A stretch of 64,000 nt of DNA, taken from positions 124,001 to 188,000 of the forward strand of contig NZ_CP158296.1 of the NCBI RefSeq assembly GCF_040256395.1, given 5' to 3'. Below, piece by piece: positions 55,561 through 64,000 of the stretch; position 1 is the stretch's first letter, and each line of letters begins with the position of its first letter. Both the position numbers and the translations under genes were made by a program. This stretch comes from Deinococcus sonorensis KR-87 (lineage in GTDB: Bacteria; Deinococcota; Deinococci; Deinococcales; Deinococcaceae). The notes under the pieces were generated by a model that was not told where the DNA came from, made no database searches, and saw nothing but the letters and a program-made list of their open reading frames with translations.

Positions 55561-57528
55561 TCAGGGAGCGTCGGTGACGTACACCGGCTGGCCCACCCGG
55601 GTGGTGTCGGCTGGTCCGCCCACACCGTTGACCACGTGGTCGATGGTGCCGGCGCTCAGGTTGACCGTCAGGAGATGATGCAGGCGGACGCCCGGCGTGG
55701 CAGGGGCCTCGAAACCGTTGGTGGTGTGAATCGAGGGGTTGTTCTGGTTGAACACGTACGCGCCGCCGCCGTACAGCTGGTGCGTCCTGACCGTGTCGGC
55801 CACCCGGTACGCCGCCCAGCCCTGCTCGCCGTTGCCGCCGTTGCCCGCATTCCAGGCCTCCTGGGTGGGCGGATCGTAGGGCAGCTCGTTCTGGAAGAAG
55901 ATGGTCTTGCCGTTCTCCCCGTTCCAGACGACGTTGTTCTTCTGAAAGTGCTCGACGAACAGGCCGGTCGCCGTCACGTTGTTGCCGTTCACCACGACAC
56001 CGTTGTTGCCGATCACCTGCGCCCAGCGCTGGGTGTCGGGGAGGCTGGTGCCGCCCGGGCCTTCGACGCCGTGGTCGGCGCGCCACACCCAGGTGTGATC
56101 GATCAGGACGTTGTCACTGTTGATCTCCAGCGCCGCGTCGACCTTGCCGATCTGGGCGCCCCCGACCCGCAGGAACACGTCGGACAGCGTGGTCGGGTTG
56201 GTGGCGGAGGCGCGCACCTGTGACCCGTTGTTGCCGTTCTTGGTGCCCACGCGCATCAGCGTCTGCGACATGGTCGGGCCGGCCTCCAGCGTGATGCCCG
56301 CAATGACCACGCCGGGCACGTCCGCCACCGTGATCGGCGTGGCCCCGTTCGCGGCCGTCAGGGTGGCGTAGCCGAGGCCCAGCACCACCGTGTCCGCGCG
56401 CTTGACGGCGATGCTCTGGTCGATGCTGTAGACGCCTGGCGTCAGGATCAGATTCCGGCCGCGGGCCAACTGGTTGTTGATTGTCTGCACCGAGTCGGAC
56501 GGCGTGGCCACATAGAAGTCCGAGAGCGGGACGGTCCGGCCCGGCGTCATGCCTGCGCCCCAGGTGATGCCGCGGCTGTTGACCTGCACCGACGGCACAC
56601 GCACGTTGTACTGGCCGCTCGCGTCCACGAACAGGTACGGCTTTTCGCGGCTGACCGGCGTGGTGTCCAGCACCGTGTAGGCGTTCGGCGTCGGGAACGT
56701 CTCGGCCGGCGCGCCCACCACACCGGAGAACACGGCGCTCCACACCGCGTTTGACCAGCTCACGATCTGGCTGTTGCGGGTGTACCACTGCTGCTGCGAG
56801 CCGTTGACCAGGGCGTCGGCGCCGCTGTGCCGCGAGTCGGCCATGAAACCGCCGGACGCGTACTGCGGGCCACTGGAGCAGTAATCCATGAACGACATCC
56901 CGCCAATGACATTCACGCGGCGCAGCGGCGCCGCCTGCGATACCGCCCAGAACTCGGTGTTGGTGCACCAGTCCGGACGCGGGGCGGCCTCACCCAGCAC
57001 CTTGGTCATGCCGCCGGTCGCCTTGATGGTGAGGTTGGACATCGAGCGCCAGAAGTTGGTCAGGGCGAGGCAGTTTCCCGTCTCGTTATTGTCGAGGCAG
57101 CGGTTATAGACGTTGATGGTGCCGTTGATCACGACGTCCGTGGGCGAGGCGCCCAGCCCGGCGACCTCGGTGTAATAGCCGACCTGGAAATTGAGCGGCT
57201 CGGTGGCCGATCCGTAGGTGCCGGGCTTGAAGTAGATCGCGTCCCGCCGCGGACCGAACTCGTTGGAGAACTGTGCGGCGGCGATGGCGTCCACCTTCGC
57301 CTTGATCTCGGCCACCGACATGCTGGGGTCCAGCACCGTGACGTTCGGCCCGAGGTTTCCGGTCGATACCTGAGCCGCCAGGGCGCCGACCTGCACCTGC
57401 GGCGCCGTGGTCTGCTGGCCGCACGCGCTGAGCGCCAGCGTCAGTCCGGCCAGCAGCGTGGTGACCTTGAGCCGAACGTCTTTCCTGTTGAGCAACGAAC
57501 CCTGCCCCACCTGATCCATGTTGTGCAT
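55561..57528 (-). CDS. Secreted lipoprotein with beta-helix/pectate-lyase-like repeat domain
   Basis: 655 residues from the ATG at 57528. A signal sequence ends in a lipobox (LLAGLTLALSAC, Cys about position 36). The mature protein is rich in Asn, Gly, Val and Thr and shows repeated short beta-turn units (NLILTPGVYSIDQ, DTVVLGLGYATL, VVIAGITLEAG, DNVLIDHTWVWRAD), as in right-handed parallel beta-helix proteins such as pectate lyases and GH55-like enzymes. Similar actinobacterial proteins are annotated as adenylyl cyclase, which I think is misleading. Enzymatic activity cannot be proven here; polysaccharide binding or cleavage outside the cell is likely. An in-frame start at 57798 is rejected because it lies upstream of the promoter's -10. 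Confidence 0.8.
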   Translation of the reverse strand: MHNMDQVGQGSLLNRKDVRLKVTTLLAGLTLALSACGQQTTAPQVQVGALAAQVSTGNLGPNVTVLDPSMSVAEIKAKVDAIAAAQFSNEFGPRRDAIYFKPGTYGSATEPLNFQVGYYTEVAGLGASPTDVVINGTINVYNRCLDNNETGNCLALTNFWRSMSNLTIKATGGMTKVLGEAAPRPDWCTNTEFWAVSQAAPLRRVNVIGGMSFMDYCSSGPQYASGGFMADSRHSGADALVNGSQQQWYTRNSQIVSWSNAVWSAVFSGVVGAPAETFPTPNAYTVLDTTPVSREKPYLFVDASGQYNVRVPSVQVNSRGITWGAGMTPGRTVPLSDFYVATPSDSVQTINNQLARGRNLILTPGVYSIDQSIAVKRADTVVLGLGYATLTAANGATPITVADVPGVVIAGITLEAGPTMSQTLMRVGTKNGNNGSQVRASATNPTTLSDVFLRVGGAQIGKVDAALEINSDNVLIDHTWVWRADHGVEGPGGTSLPDTQRWAQVIGNNGVVVNGNNVTATGLFVEHFQKNNVVWNGENGKTIFFQNELPYDPPTQEAWNAGNGGNGEQGWAAYRVADTVRTHQLYGGGAYVFNQNNPSIHTTNGFEAPATPGVRLHHLLTVNLSAGTIDHVVNGVGGPADTTRVGQPVYVTDAP

Positions 57529-57672
57529 ATGCTCCCTGTCTGAGGGACTGGCCTGCCCAGCTTCCTTCAGTCCATGCTGAAAAACATCGTCATCGCTCCA
57601 CCGCAACGCGTGTGCGGCGTACCACTTTCTTTGCTGTAGCGGTAAAGCTGGATGGTCTGACGACACCTCCTC

Positions 57673-57692
57673 GAAACGAAGCGATTCGTTTC
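57673..57692. promoter_or_regulatory. Perfect inverted repeat, candidate operator or leader hairpin
   Basis: gaaacgaa and ttcgtttc are separated by gcga, giving a perfect 8-bp dyad. The GAAACG core resembles LacI-family operators, but the site lies about 70-85 nt downstream of the predicted transcription start, so it could equally be an RNA hairpin preceding the aggagg in the leader. Confidence 0.5.
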
Positions 57693-57765
57693 TCTGGCCA
57701 CGGAAAATATGTTCGGTCCTGGCTAAAAAGCCAATGACGCGACGGATCTGTTTTGATGCACGCCC

Positions 57766-57794
57766 AACGTAACAAGCGCGCACAGGTGTGTCAA
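57766..57794 (-). promoter_or_regulatory. Consensus sigma-70 promoter of the beta-helix lipoprotein gene
   Basis: Read on the minus strand: TTGACA (57794-57789), a 17-nt spacer and TACGTT (57771-57766). The -35 is a perfect match and spacing is ideal. Transcription would start near 57759, about 230 nt before the ATG at 57528. Confidence 0.72.
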
Positions 57795-58020
57795 GCAAAG
57801 GTTATTTTGGTTCCGTCTCATCCATATTCATGTTTCGGTGCGGATGTGAGGCCAGAGAGACCACCAGACCGAAGCCGGCTGTGGAGAAAAACTGCTGGGG
57901 ATCTGCTGACGGTGCAGCCATCGCACTGGGCCGATCCCGTTGATCGTCCTTCAGAAGCCGCCAGGGTCGCTCTCAGGCACGGCGACGCCATCGTTGTGCG
58001 GGGGCGATTTCTCGCGGCCT

Positions 58021-59682
58021 TTACCGAACCGCTTCGGCGATGGCCCGGCCGGCAGTGCGGCCGCTGAAGATGCAGCCGCCCAGGAAGGTGCCTTCCAGCG
58101 AGCGGTAGCCGTGCACGCCACCGCCGCCGAACCCTGCCACCTCGCCCGCCGCATACAGGCCCGGCAACGGCTGGCCTCCCGGGGAGAGGACCCGGCCCTG
58201 CAGGTCCGTTTCCAGGCCGCCGAGCGACTTGCGGGTCAGGATGTTGAGCCGCACCGCGATCAGGGGACCGTCGGCCGGGCTCAGCATCGGGGCGGGTTTG
58301 GCCACCCGGATCAGCCGCTCACTCAGCACCGCGCGTGCCCCCCGGACGATGGCGAGCTGGGCATCCTTGCCGGCGACATTACGCAGCTGAGCGTCCCGGT
58401 CCAGCACCTCCCGTTCCACCGTGGCGAGGTCCACCTGCTCATTCCCGGTGAGCGCATTCATGGCGCGGACCAGGTCCGGCAGGGTCCGGCGCACCACGAA
58501 GTCCGCCCCGTTGTCCATGAAGGCCTGCACCGGCGCCGCGATGTGCTTTCCCGCCCGCCGGAGGGTCAGGCGGATGTTCCTGCCGGTCAGGTCCGGGTTC
58601 TGCTCACTGCCGGACAGGGCAAATTCGCGCTTGATGATGGCGCGGTTGAGCAGGAACCACGTGTACGGGTAGCGGTGGGTGGTGATGTGTTTGAGGGTGT
58701 CGTAGCTGCTCGCGCCGGGAATATGAGGGAATGGGAGGCGCTTCCCAGTGGGGTCGAGCCACAGGCTGCTCGGTCCCGGCAGGATGCGGATGCCGTGGTT
58801 CGGCCAGATGGAATTCCAGTTGCGCAGGCCCTCGGTGTAGTGCCACATCCGGTCCGGGTTGATCAGGCTGGCGCCCTGCGCCGCGGCCTGCTGCTGAAGC
58901 AGCCCGTCCACATGCTGCGGCACGCCGGAGAGCAGGAAGTCCGGGGCTGGTCCCAACCGATCGGTGGGCCAGTGACGCCGCACCAGCTCATGGTTGCCGC
59001 CGATGCCGCCCGAAGTGATCAGCACGGCCTGGGCATTCAGGTCAAACCCGTCCACCACCACCCGGGAGCTGGATTCGCCGCGCGCCACGTCGGACGGTTC
59101 CAGGACGTCGCCGTGAACGCCATGCACTACCCCGTCCGTCAGGTTCAGGCCACGTACCCGGTGCCGGAAGCGGAAGGCCACACGGCCGGTCTGCACGTGC
59201 TGCCTCACCCGGCGCTCGAACGGCTCCAGCACGCCCGGCCCGGTGCCCCAGGTGACGTGGAAGCGCGGCACGCTGTTGCCCGGCTGTGCCGCCCCGCCGC
59301 CGCCGCGCTCCGCCCAGCCGACCGCCGGAAACCAGCGCATGCCCTGGTCGTGCAGCCACTGGCGTTTCTCCCCGGCGGCAAACTCCAGATAGGCGTCGGC
59401 CCAGCGGCGCGGCCAGTGGTCGCTGGGCCGGTCAAACGCGGCGGTCGTCTCCCAGTCGCGGCGTGCCAGCTCCAGCGAGTCGCGGATGCCCAGACGGCGC
59501 TGTTCGGGGCTGTTCACAAAGAAGAGCCCGCCGAAGGACCAGTACGCCTGCCCGCCCAGGTTCTGCTCGCCTTCCTGGTCGAGCAGCAGGACACGCTTTC
59601 CGGCGTCGGCCAGCTCGGCGGCGGCCACCAGCCCGGCCAGGCCGGCACCCACCACGATCACGTCTGCATCCAGGGTTGGCAT
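58021..59682 (-). CDS. FAD-dependent dehydrogenase (ketosteroid-dehydrogenase/fumarate-reductase-like)
   Basis: 553 residues. FAD-binding motif DVIVVGAGLAGLVAAAELAD at the N-terminus and the closing flavin segment GLYAAGEVAGFGGGG with SLEGTFLGGCIFSG at the C-terminus. It resembles the FAD-binding dehydrogenase group (COG3573) related to 3-ketosteroid delta-1-dehydrogenase. Substrate unknown. No signal peptide. The ATG is preceded by GGAGG. It is a monocistronic-looking gene; the downstream lipoprotein has its own promoter. Confidence 0.88.
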   Translation of the reverse strand: MPTLDADVIVVGAGLAGLVAAAELADAGKRVLLLDQEGEQNLGGQAYWSFGGLFFVNSPEQRRLGIRDSLELARRDWETTAAFDRPSDHWPRRWADAYLEFAAGEKRQWLHDQGMRWFPAVGWAERGGGGAAQPGNSVPRFHVTWGTGPGVLEPFERRVRQHVQTGRVAFRFRHRVRGLNLTDGVVHGVHGDVLEPSDVARGESSSRVVVDGFDLNAQAVLITSGGIGGNHELVRRHWPTDRLGPAPDFLLSGVPQHVDGLLQQQAAAQGASLINPDRMWHYTEGLRNWNSIWPNHGIRILPGPSSLWLDPTGKRLPFPHIPGASSYDTLKHITTHRYPYTWFLLNRAIIKREFALSGSEQNPDLTGRNIRLTLRRAGKHIAAPVQAFMDNGADFVVRRTLPDLVRAMNALTGNEQVDLATVEREVLDRDAQLRNVAGKDAQLAIVRGARAVLSERLIRVAKPAPMLSPADGPLIAVRLNILTRKSLGGLETDLQGRVLSPGGQPLPGLYAAGEVAGFGGGGVHGYRSLEGTFLGGCIFSGRTAGRAIAEAVR

Positions 59683-59752
59683 CGCATTCCTCCTGCGGGA
59701 TCAGGGGGTCCCGTCCGCCGCCAGCGTATCAGAGCGCCCCGGGCCGCTGACC

Positions 59753-60211
59753 TCAGTGAAAGATCAGCGTCACCGCCAGCGGCGCGCCGGGCGTCAGGCG
59801 GTCGGTGGGTCCGCCGAACCGGGTGCCGTCCGGCAGGGTGCCGCGGGCGTGGAACACCGGGTGAATCGTTTTGGTGTCCCCTTCGGGTGCGGCCTCGGCG
59901 AAGAACCGGAACGCGCGTTTCATGACGTGACCGTCACCGGTGACGGGGCCGTAGCTCTCCACGGTGTCCACCTCGCCGCTGTTCCACAGCACCGCGCTGA
60001 GATCGGCAACGGGGGCAGCCAGCGGCGGGGTCACGGTCACGACCATGACGCCTTCCAGCGTGGTGGCGTTCATGGCGGTGTTCGGGAAGCCCTCGTACTG
60101 CACGGTGATCTGCAGGGGGTCGTCCGGCGCGGATGGGGTGAGGCCGCCTCCGGTGGGCGGAGCGCAGGCGACCAGCAGCGACAGGGCGACGACTCCGGCG
60201 AGGTGCTTCAT
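59753..60211 (-). CDS. Small predicted lipoprotein
   Basis: 152 residues from the ATG at 60211, which has GGAGG upstream; an earlier in-frame start is less likely. Signal peptide MKHLAGVVALSLLVAC with lipobox LLVAC at 12-16. The mature protein is beta-rich with no cysteine after the lipidated one. No family is recognised. It lies between the SARP regulator and the FAD dehydrogenase on the same strand. Confidence 0.72.
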   Translation of the reverse strand: MKHLAGVVALSLLVACAPPTGGGLTPSAPDDPLQITVQYEGFPNTAMNATTLEGVMVVTVTPPLAAPVADLSAVLWNSGEVDTVESYGPVTGDGHVMKRAFRFFAEAAPEGDTKTIHPVFHARGTLPDGTRFGGPTDRLTPGAPLAVTLIFH

Positions 60212-60256
60212 GGGGTGCCTCCAGCGGTTGAACGCGGCCATTTCTCCGGCCTGCGC

Positions 60257-62278
60257 TCAGGCGGGTGCGGACTGCGCCTGCGCCACACGGTGGTGCAGCG
60301 CCTGGGCCTCTTCGGGCAGGCCCGCCTCCTCGTAGGCGCCGGCGGCCTGCTGGAAGTAGCTGTCCGCCTCCCGGTGCCGGAAGGTCTTGACCGCTTCCTG
60401 CCCGGCCTGCTCCAGCCAGCGCGCCGCCTGCCGGGGATCGCGGCCCTCGCGCCAGTGCCGCGCCACCCGGGCCGGGTGGGCGCCGAGCTGGCCGAGGGTG
60501 CGCGCCGCGCTGCGGTGGAGCAGGTGGCGCACCGCGCTCGGCACGCTGCGGCGCACCGCCTCCGCCACGAGGTCGTGTTCAAACCGCGAGCCGCGCACGA
60601 TCTGGGCGCGTTCCAGTTCCTCCCACGCCTCGGCCATCTCCAGCAGCGGCGCTCCCAGCGTCTGCGCCACGATATCGAGGTCGAAGTCGCTTTCCAGCAC
60701 GGCGGCGGCGCGCGCCGCATGCAGCGCCGAGGGCGACAGGCGGGCCAGCCGCGACGCGATCACGGCGCTGGCCTTCTCGGGCAGCGGCAGCGTCTCCGGC
60801 AGGGTGCCGGTACGCCGCTGGACCTCGTGCACGCTGCGCGCGGTTTCCAGCAGCAGCAGCGGATTGCCGCCGGTGAACTGACCCAGGGCCGCCGCCAGTT
60901 TCGGGTCCGGCGAGATGTCCAGCTGCCCCACCAGCTGCTCGACCGCCGACGCGTCCAGCGGTTCCACCTCGACCAGCGCGACCAGCTTCGCGTCTACCAT
61001 CGTCTGCAGCACCATGCTCTGGAATGGCGACAGCTCACCCTTGCGGAAGATGTGGATGGTGCGGTACGTCGCGTCGGGTCGCCCCCACCCGAGATTTGCG
61101 AACACGAATCCGCCCGCCTCGACGCTCGCGTCGTCCATAAACTGCACGTCGTCGAAGGCCATGGCCCTCAGCCCGTGGGTCACCGCCGCGCCCAGCGCCT
61201 CGGTCTTTGCCTGCCAGAAGCGCAGTTTCTGGACTTCGGACGTGATGGGCGCGGGGGCGCCGCCCAGTTCCGGCAGGATCCGCGACAGCTCCTCGCGGAT
61301 CCACGGTTCGAGCTGGAGGTCCGGGTAGGCGGCCAGCACCTGCCGGTAGGTGCGGGCGTGCGTGGCGTAGGGGAGCCCCGCGTCGCCCGGGCGGCCCTCG
61401 AAGCGCAGGCCGCCGCCGTGCGCGTCCAGAAAATCCAGCGCGAGCCGCGTCTTGCCCACGCCCGGCTCACCGGTCAGGACGATGCCCTGGCCGTTGGCCC
61501 AGGCGGCCTCCATCTGGGCCCACTGTTTCTCCCGGCCCACCAGGGTGGGAGGCCGGGCCACGCTGACCGGCAGGGCGGCCGGGGTGGGGCCCGGTCCCGG
61601 ATGCAGCACGGCGCTGCGCCCGATGTCGCGGGCGAGCTGCTGCGTTTCCGGCAGCGGCTCGGTGCCGAGCGTGGTGCGCAGGGCCTGCACCGCCTGCTCG
61701 TACACCTGCAGGGCGCTGCTGACCTCGCCCATCAGGTACAGCAGCCGCATTTCGCGCCGCAGCCCCTCCTCGGACAGCGGGTCGAGGTCACGTACCCGGC
61801 GCGTCACGGTGAGCGCCTCCCCGTACGCGCCCGCGTCTTCCAGCTGTTGCGCCTCCGCCCGCCACGAGGCGGCGCGCTCTCCGTCCAGGCGGGTCCGCCA
61901 CGCCAGCACCCAGTCGTGAAATTCCGGCAGCCCGGACCAGTCGGTGCCCTCCAGCAGCTCGCCCGCGCCGCGTGTGCCGTGCACGTCCACCTGCAACTGC
62001 CCGTTCAGCGCCAGCGTTTCACCGGCCAGCACCAGCTCTGCTCCAAAGGTGCGCGTCATGCGGCGCAGCAGGTGAACGAGGTTGTTGCGCGCGCTGCTCT
62101 CGACGGTATCGGGCCACAGCAGCCCCGCCACCCGCGACCGGGGAGAACTGCCCTCCAGGGCCAGGTACGCGAGCATGCCCAGGACCTTGCCCTCACACCG
62201 CACCACCTCTCCGTCCGGGCGGCACAGCTGAGGACGGCCGAGCAGCGTCAACTGCCAGAATTCATGCGCTTGAGGCAT
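60257..62278 (-). CDS. SARP/BTAD transcriptional regulator with AAA ATPase domain
   Basis: 673 residues. An OmpR-like winged helix at about 8-95 (SRVAGLLWPDTVESSARNNL), BTAD helices at 100-235 (GEALTVTRRVRDLDPLSEEG), a linker, then an ATPase with Walker A GEPGVGKT at 270-277 and Walker-B-like region GLRAMAFDDVQFMDD. TPR-like helices end the protein. This architecture matches large AfsR/MalT-like activators. TACAGT lies 5 nt before the ATG, together with AAGG. It is followed on the same strand by the small lipoprotein and resembles the gene at 62319. Confidence 0.9.
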   Translation of the reverse strand: MPQAHEFWQLTLLGRPQLCRPDGEVVRCEGKVLGMLAYLALEGSSPRSRVAGLLWPDTVESSARNNLVHLLRRMTRTFGAELVLAGETLALNGQLQVDVHGTRGAGELLEGTDWSGLPEFHDWVLAWRTRLDGERAASWRAEAQQLEDAGAYGEALTVTRRVRDLDPLSEEGLRREMRLLYLMGEVSSALQVYEQAVQALRTTLGTEPLPETQQLARDIGRSAVLHPGPGPTPAALPVSVARPPTLVGREKQWAQMEAAWANGQGIVLTGEPGVGKTRLALDFLDAHGGGLRFEGRPGDAGLPYATHARTYRQVLAAYPDLQLEPWIREELSRILPELGGAPAPITSEVQKLRFWQAKTEALGAAVTHGLRAMAFDDVQFMDDASVEAGGFVFANLGWGRPDATYRTIHIFRKGELSPFQSMVLQTMVDAKLVALVEVEPLDASAVEQLVGQLDISPDPKLAAALGQFTGGNPLLLLETARSVHEVQRRTGTLPETLPLPEKASAVIASRLARLSPSALHAARAAAVLESDFDLDIVAQTLGAPLLEMAEAWEELERAQIVRGSRFEHDLVAEAVRRSVPSAVRHLLHRSAARTLGQLGAHPARVARHWREGRDPRQAARWLEQAGQEAVKTFRHREADSYFQQAAGAYEEAGLPEEAQALHHRVAQAQSAPA

Positions 62279-62318
62279 ACCTTACTGTACTGGGGAACGT
62301 CGCGAACTGCCGCGTATG

Positions 62319-64000
62319 TTACGGGGCCGCGCGCTGACCCGCCGCCTGCGCCGCGCGCTCGCCCTCCTGATCCTGCAGCTCCCGGTACGCGGCGGCCGCG
62401 CGCCCATAGAAGGCCGCCGCCTCCACCGGCCGCGACGTGCCCTCGGCCGCTTCGCCGGCGCGCATCAGCCATGGCGCGGCCTGGCGCAGGTCATCGGCGT
62501 CCAGCCAGTGCTGCGCCACCCGGCCCGGATGCACCCCCAACCCCGGCAGTACCCGGGCCGCGCTGCGGTGCAGCAGCCTGCGGATGGCGGGCGGCGTGCC
62601 GTCCAGCACCACCTCCTGCACCAGGTCGTGGCTGAAGCGCTCGCCGTGCATCACCTGGGTGTCCTCCAGCTCCTCCCAGGCGCTCGCCAGGTCCAGCAGG
62701 CCCACCCCCAGCACTGCCGCCACCACCTCCAGCGTAAACTCGTCGCGCAGCACCGCGGCGGCGCGGGCCGCCTGGAGCGCGGGCACCGACAGGTGCGTCA
62801 GGCGCTCGGCGATCAGGCGGGCCGCGCCGCGCGCATGCAGGCGCAGCGCGTCGGTGACGCTGAACTCTCCGGTCCGGTACATATGCCGGATGGCGTCGAG
62901 CAGGAACTGGGCGTTGCCGCCGGTCAGGCGCTGCAACTCCCCGGCCAGGCCCGGCGGCGCACAGAAGGCGTCCGACGCACGCAGCTCGTCCAGCAGGGCC
63001 TCCACAGCCGCCTCATCCAGCGGGGGGAGGTCGATCCGCACCGCCAGCTTCGCCTGGACCAGCTGGTCCTGCCGCTCCTGCGTGACCTCGGGCAGCGTGC
63101 CGCGGCGGTAGACCAGCACGTGCCGGGGCACCTCGCCCTGCGCGCCCAGCGGGGTGCTCTGCGTCAGAAAAAACGCGCCAAGTTCGACGGTCGCCTGATC
63201 GTAGTACTGCACGTCGTCCGTGATGATCCCGGCGAAGCCGTGCGCCGTGCGGCGCACGACCTCCAGGTGGGCCAGAAAGTAGTTGAGGCGTTCCTCGGGC
63301 GAGCTGATTGGTGCGGGCGGCTCGTCTCCGCGCATCTCCGGCAGCACCCGCGCCAGTTCGCGCCGCACCCAGTCCGGCAGGGTCACGTGGGGCGCCGCGG
63401 CGAGCCGTGCGCGGACATTGCGCGCCGCCGCCGAGAACGGTACGTCCTGGCTTCCGGGCCGTGCGGGCAGGTACAGGGCGCGGCCCTTGCTGCCCACGAA
63501 GTCCTGAACGAAGCGGGTTTTGCCGATCCCGGCGTCGCCTGTGACGTAGATGGTCTGCCCCAGCCGCCACGCCTCTTCCATCTGCGCCCAGGCGGCCTCG
63601 CGGCCCACCAGCAGCGGCGGTCTCAGCACCGCGAGCGGCAGCGGCCGGACCGCCCGGACCGGCGTGACGTCCACCGCGAGATTGCCCCGGTCAATGTCGC
63701 GCGCGAGCTGCACGGTCTGGGGGCTTGGCGTCTCCCCGAGCTCGCGGGCCAGAATTTCCTTGCAGCGCTGGTAGGTCTGCAGGGCGGCCGACCGGTCTCC
63801 GGCACGGTACTGCAGGCGCATGGCCAGCCGGTAGGCGTCTTCTGACAGCGGGTCCAGGTCCATCAGCCGCCCCGCCTGACCCAGCGCGCCGGCCACGTCC
63901 CCGTCGGCCTCCGCCTGGGCCGCCCAGGTCGTCAGCAGGGTGGTCCGCTGGGCCGCGAGCGTGTCCCGCCAGACCAGCAGCCAGTCGGCCAGTTCCGGGA
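62319..64000 (-). CDS. SARP/BTAD-AAA transcriptional regulator, paralogue (N-terminus outside window)
   Basis: The frame is open through the right window edge, so the DNA-binding domain is not seen. The visible 560 residues start within the BTAD region (PELADWLLVWRDTL, LMDLDPLSEDAYRLAMRLQY) and include Walker A GDAGIGKT, the region AGIITDDVQYYDQ and C-terminal helical repeats. It is collinear with the 60257-62278 product over its whole length (for example AWEELEDTQVMHGERFSHDL against AWEELERAQIVRGSRFEHDL), indicating an old tandem duplication. The gap between the genes is 40 nt. Confidence 0.9.
   Translation of the reverse strand, partial: PELADWLLVWRDTLAAQRTTLLTTWAAQAEADGDVAGALGQAGRLMDLDPLSEDAYRLAMRLQYRAGDRSAALQTYQRCKEILARELGETPSPQTVQLARDIDRGNLAVDVTPVRAVRPLPLAVLRPPLLVGREAAWAQMEEAWRLGQTIYVTGDAGIGKTRFVQDFVGSKGRALYLPARPGSQDVPFSAAARNVRARLAAAPHVTLPDWVRRELARVLPEMRGDEPPAPISSPEERLNYFLAHLEVVRRTAHGFAGIITDDVQYYDQATVELGAFFLTQSTPLGAQGEVPRHVLVYRRGTLPEVTQERQDQLVQAKLAVRIDLPPLDEAAVEALLDELRASDAFCAPPGLAGELQRLTGGNAQFLLDAIRHMYRTGEFSVTDALRLHARGAARLIAERLTHLSVPALQAARAAAVLRDEFTLEVVAAVLGVGLLDLASAWEELEDTQVMHGERFSHDLVQEVVLDGTPPAIRRLLHRSAARVLPGLGVHPGRVAQHWLDADDLRQAAPWLMRAGEAAEGTSRPVEAAAFYGRAAAAYRELQDQEGERAAQAAGQRAAP

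Larger units (their letters stand above)
57529..58020. other. 492-bp AT-richer intergenic region with leader of the beta-helix gene
   Basis: No gene on either strand. It contains the promoter at 57766-57794 and a transcribed leader of about 230 nt with two hairpins: 57673-57692 and tggct/agcca with an aaaa loop at 57720-57733. A strong ribosome-site-like aggaggtg (minus strand, about 57664-57671) occurs within the leader without a usable start codon after it. Confidence 0.6.

Noticed and set aside
57529..57798. Longer start for the beta-helix lipoprotein at 57798
   Set aside because: The promoter TTGACA/TACGTT lies inside this extension, so it would not be transcribed, and the extension places the lipobox too far from the N-terminus.
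59486..62635. 1049-codon plus-strand frame opposite the FAD dehydrogenase, lipoprotein and SARP genes
   Set aside because: It crosses three well-supported minus-strand genes and has no recognisable domain; such frames are expected in very GC-rich DNA.

Overview
The window is very GC-rich throughout (roughly 70 percent by eye), densely packed and full of long antisense open frames. The gene families point to a Deinococcus species: multi-GAF and multi-PAS sensor kinases with an Rcp1-like regulator, an M32 (Taq-type) carboxypeptidase, SARP/BTAD regulators with AAA domains, a DinB-type protein, and several start codons with a TANNNT element only 5-6 nt upstream, as described for leaderless Deinococcus mRNAs. 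The genus is an inference; no rRNA or tRNA gene is present to confirm it.

Layout. Positions 1-9317 hold a ten-gene plus-strand operon in which every junction overlaps by 1-8 nt or is separated by 1 nt: the end of a peptide-type ABC ATPase, a GntR-type regulator, a creatininase-family amidohydrolase, a PanE-like reductase, two SDR dehydrogenases, an M20 peptidase, an RraA-like protein, an aspartoacylase-like deacylase and an M32 carboxypeptidase. This looks like uptake and stepwise breakdown of an amide- or peptide-like compound whose identity cannot be read from sequence. Positions 9280-10697 carry a slipin/NfeD membrane pair, followed by a purine permease (10962-12350) and a GH38 alpha-mannosidase (12367-15492). 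About 770 bp with no convincing gene follow.

Positions 16264-34129 are rich in sensory genes: a four-GAF histidine kinase, a small receiver protein with a DHA2 exporter, the MsrP/MsrQ methionine sulfoxide reductase pair facing a cysteine-rich SARP regulator, a 1059-residue PAS/GAF/HD-GYP protein, and a divergent REC-GAF-GGDEF cyclase overlapping a three-PAS histidine kinase. A LuxR-type ATPase regulator, a DinB-family protein and a lipoprotein follow.

At 38343-41777 one open frame of 1144 codons joins a MalF-like ABC permease, a MalG-like ABC permease and an acyltransferase-3 membrane enzyme. I consider this the most unusual object in the window. Just after it lies a scar: a 335-bp fragment of an MFS gene (nearly identical to part of the complete MFS gene at 44617-45903) abutting the 3' end of a surface-protein-like gene with its own strong terminator.

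Positions 46229-54708 form an alpha-mannan utilisation operon: promoter, sugar-binding protein, secreted GH76 with a C-terminal carbohydrate-binding module, cytosolic GH76, GntR/LacI-type regulator, two permeases and GH125 exo-mannosidase. It has no ATPase of its own. Together with the GH38 enzyme it suggests extracellular cutting of alpha-1,6-mannan, import of oligosaccharides and intracellular trimming. The rest holds an SRPBCC protein, a beta-helix-like exported lipoprotein with a consensus promoter and a leader of about 230 nt, an FAD dehydrogenase, a small lipoprotein and two tandem SARP/BTAD-AAA regulators, the second cut by the window edge.
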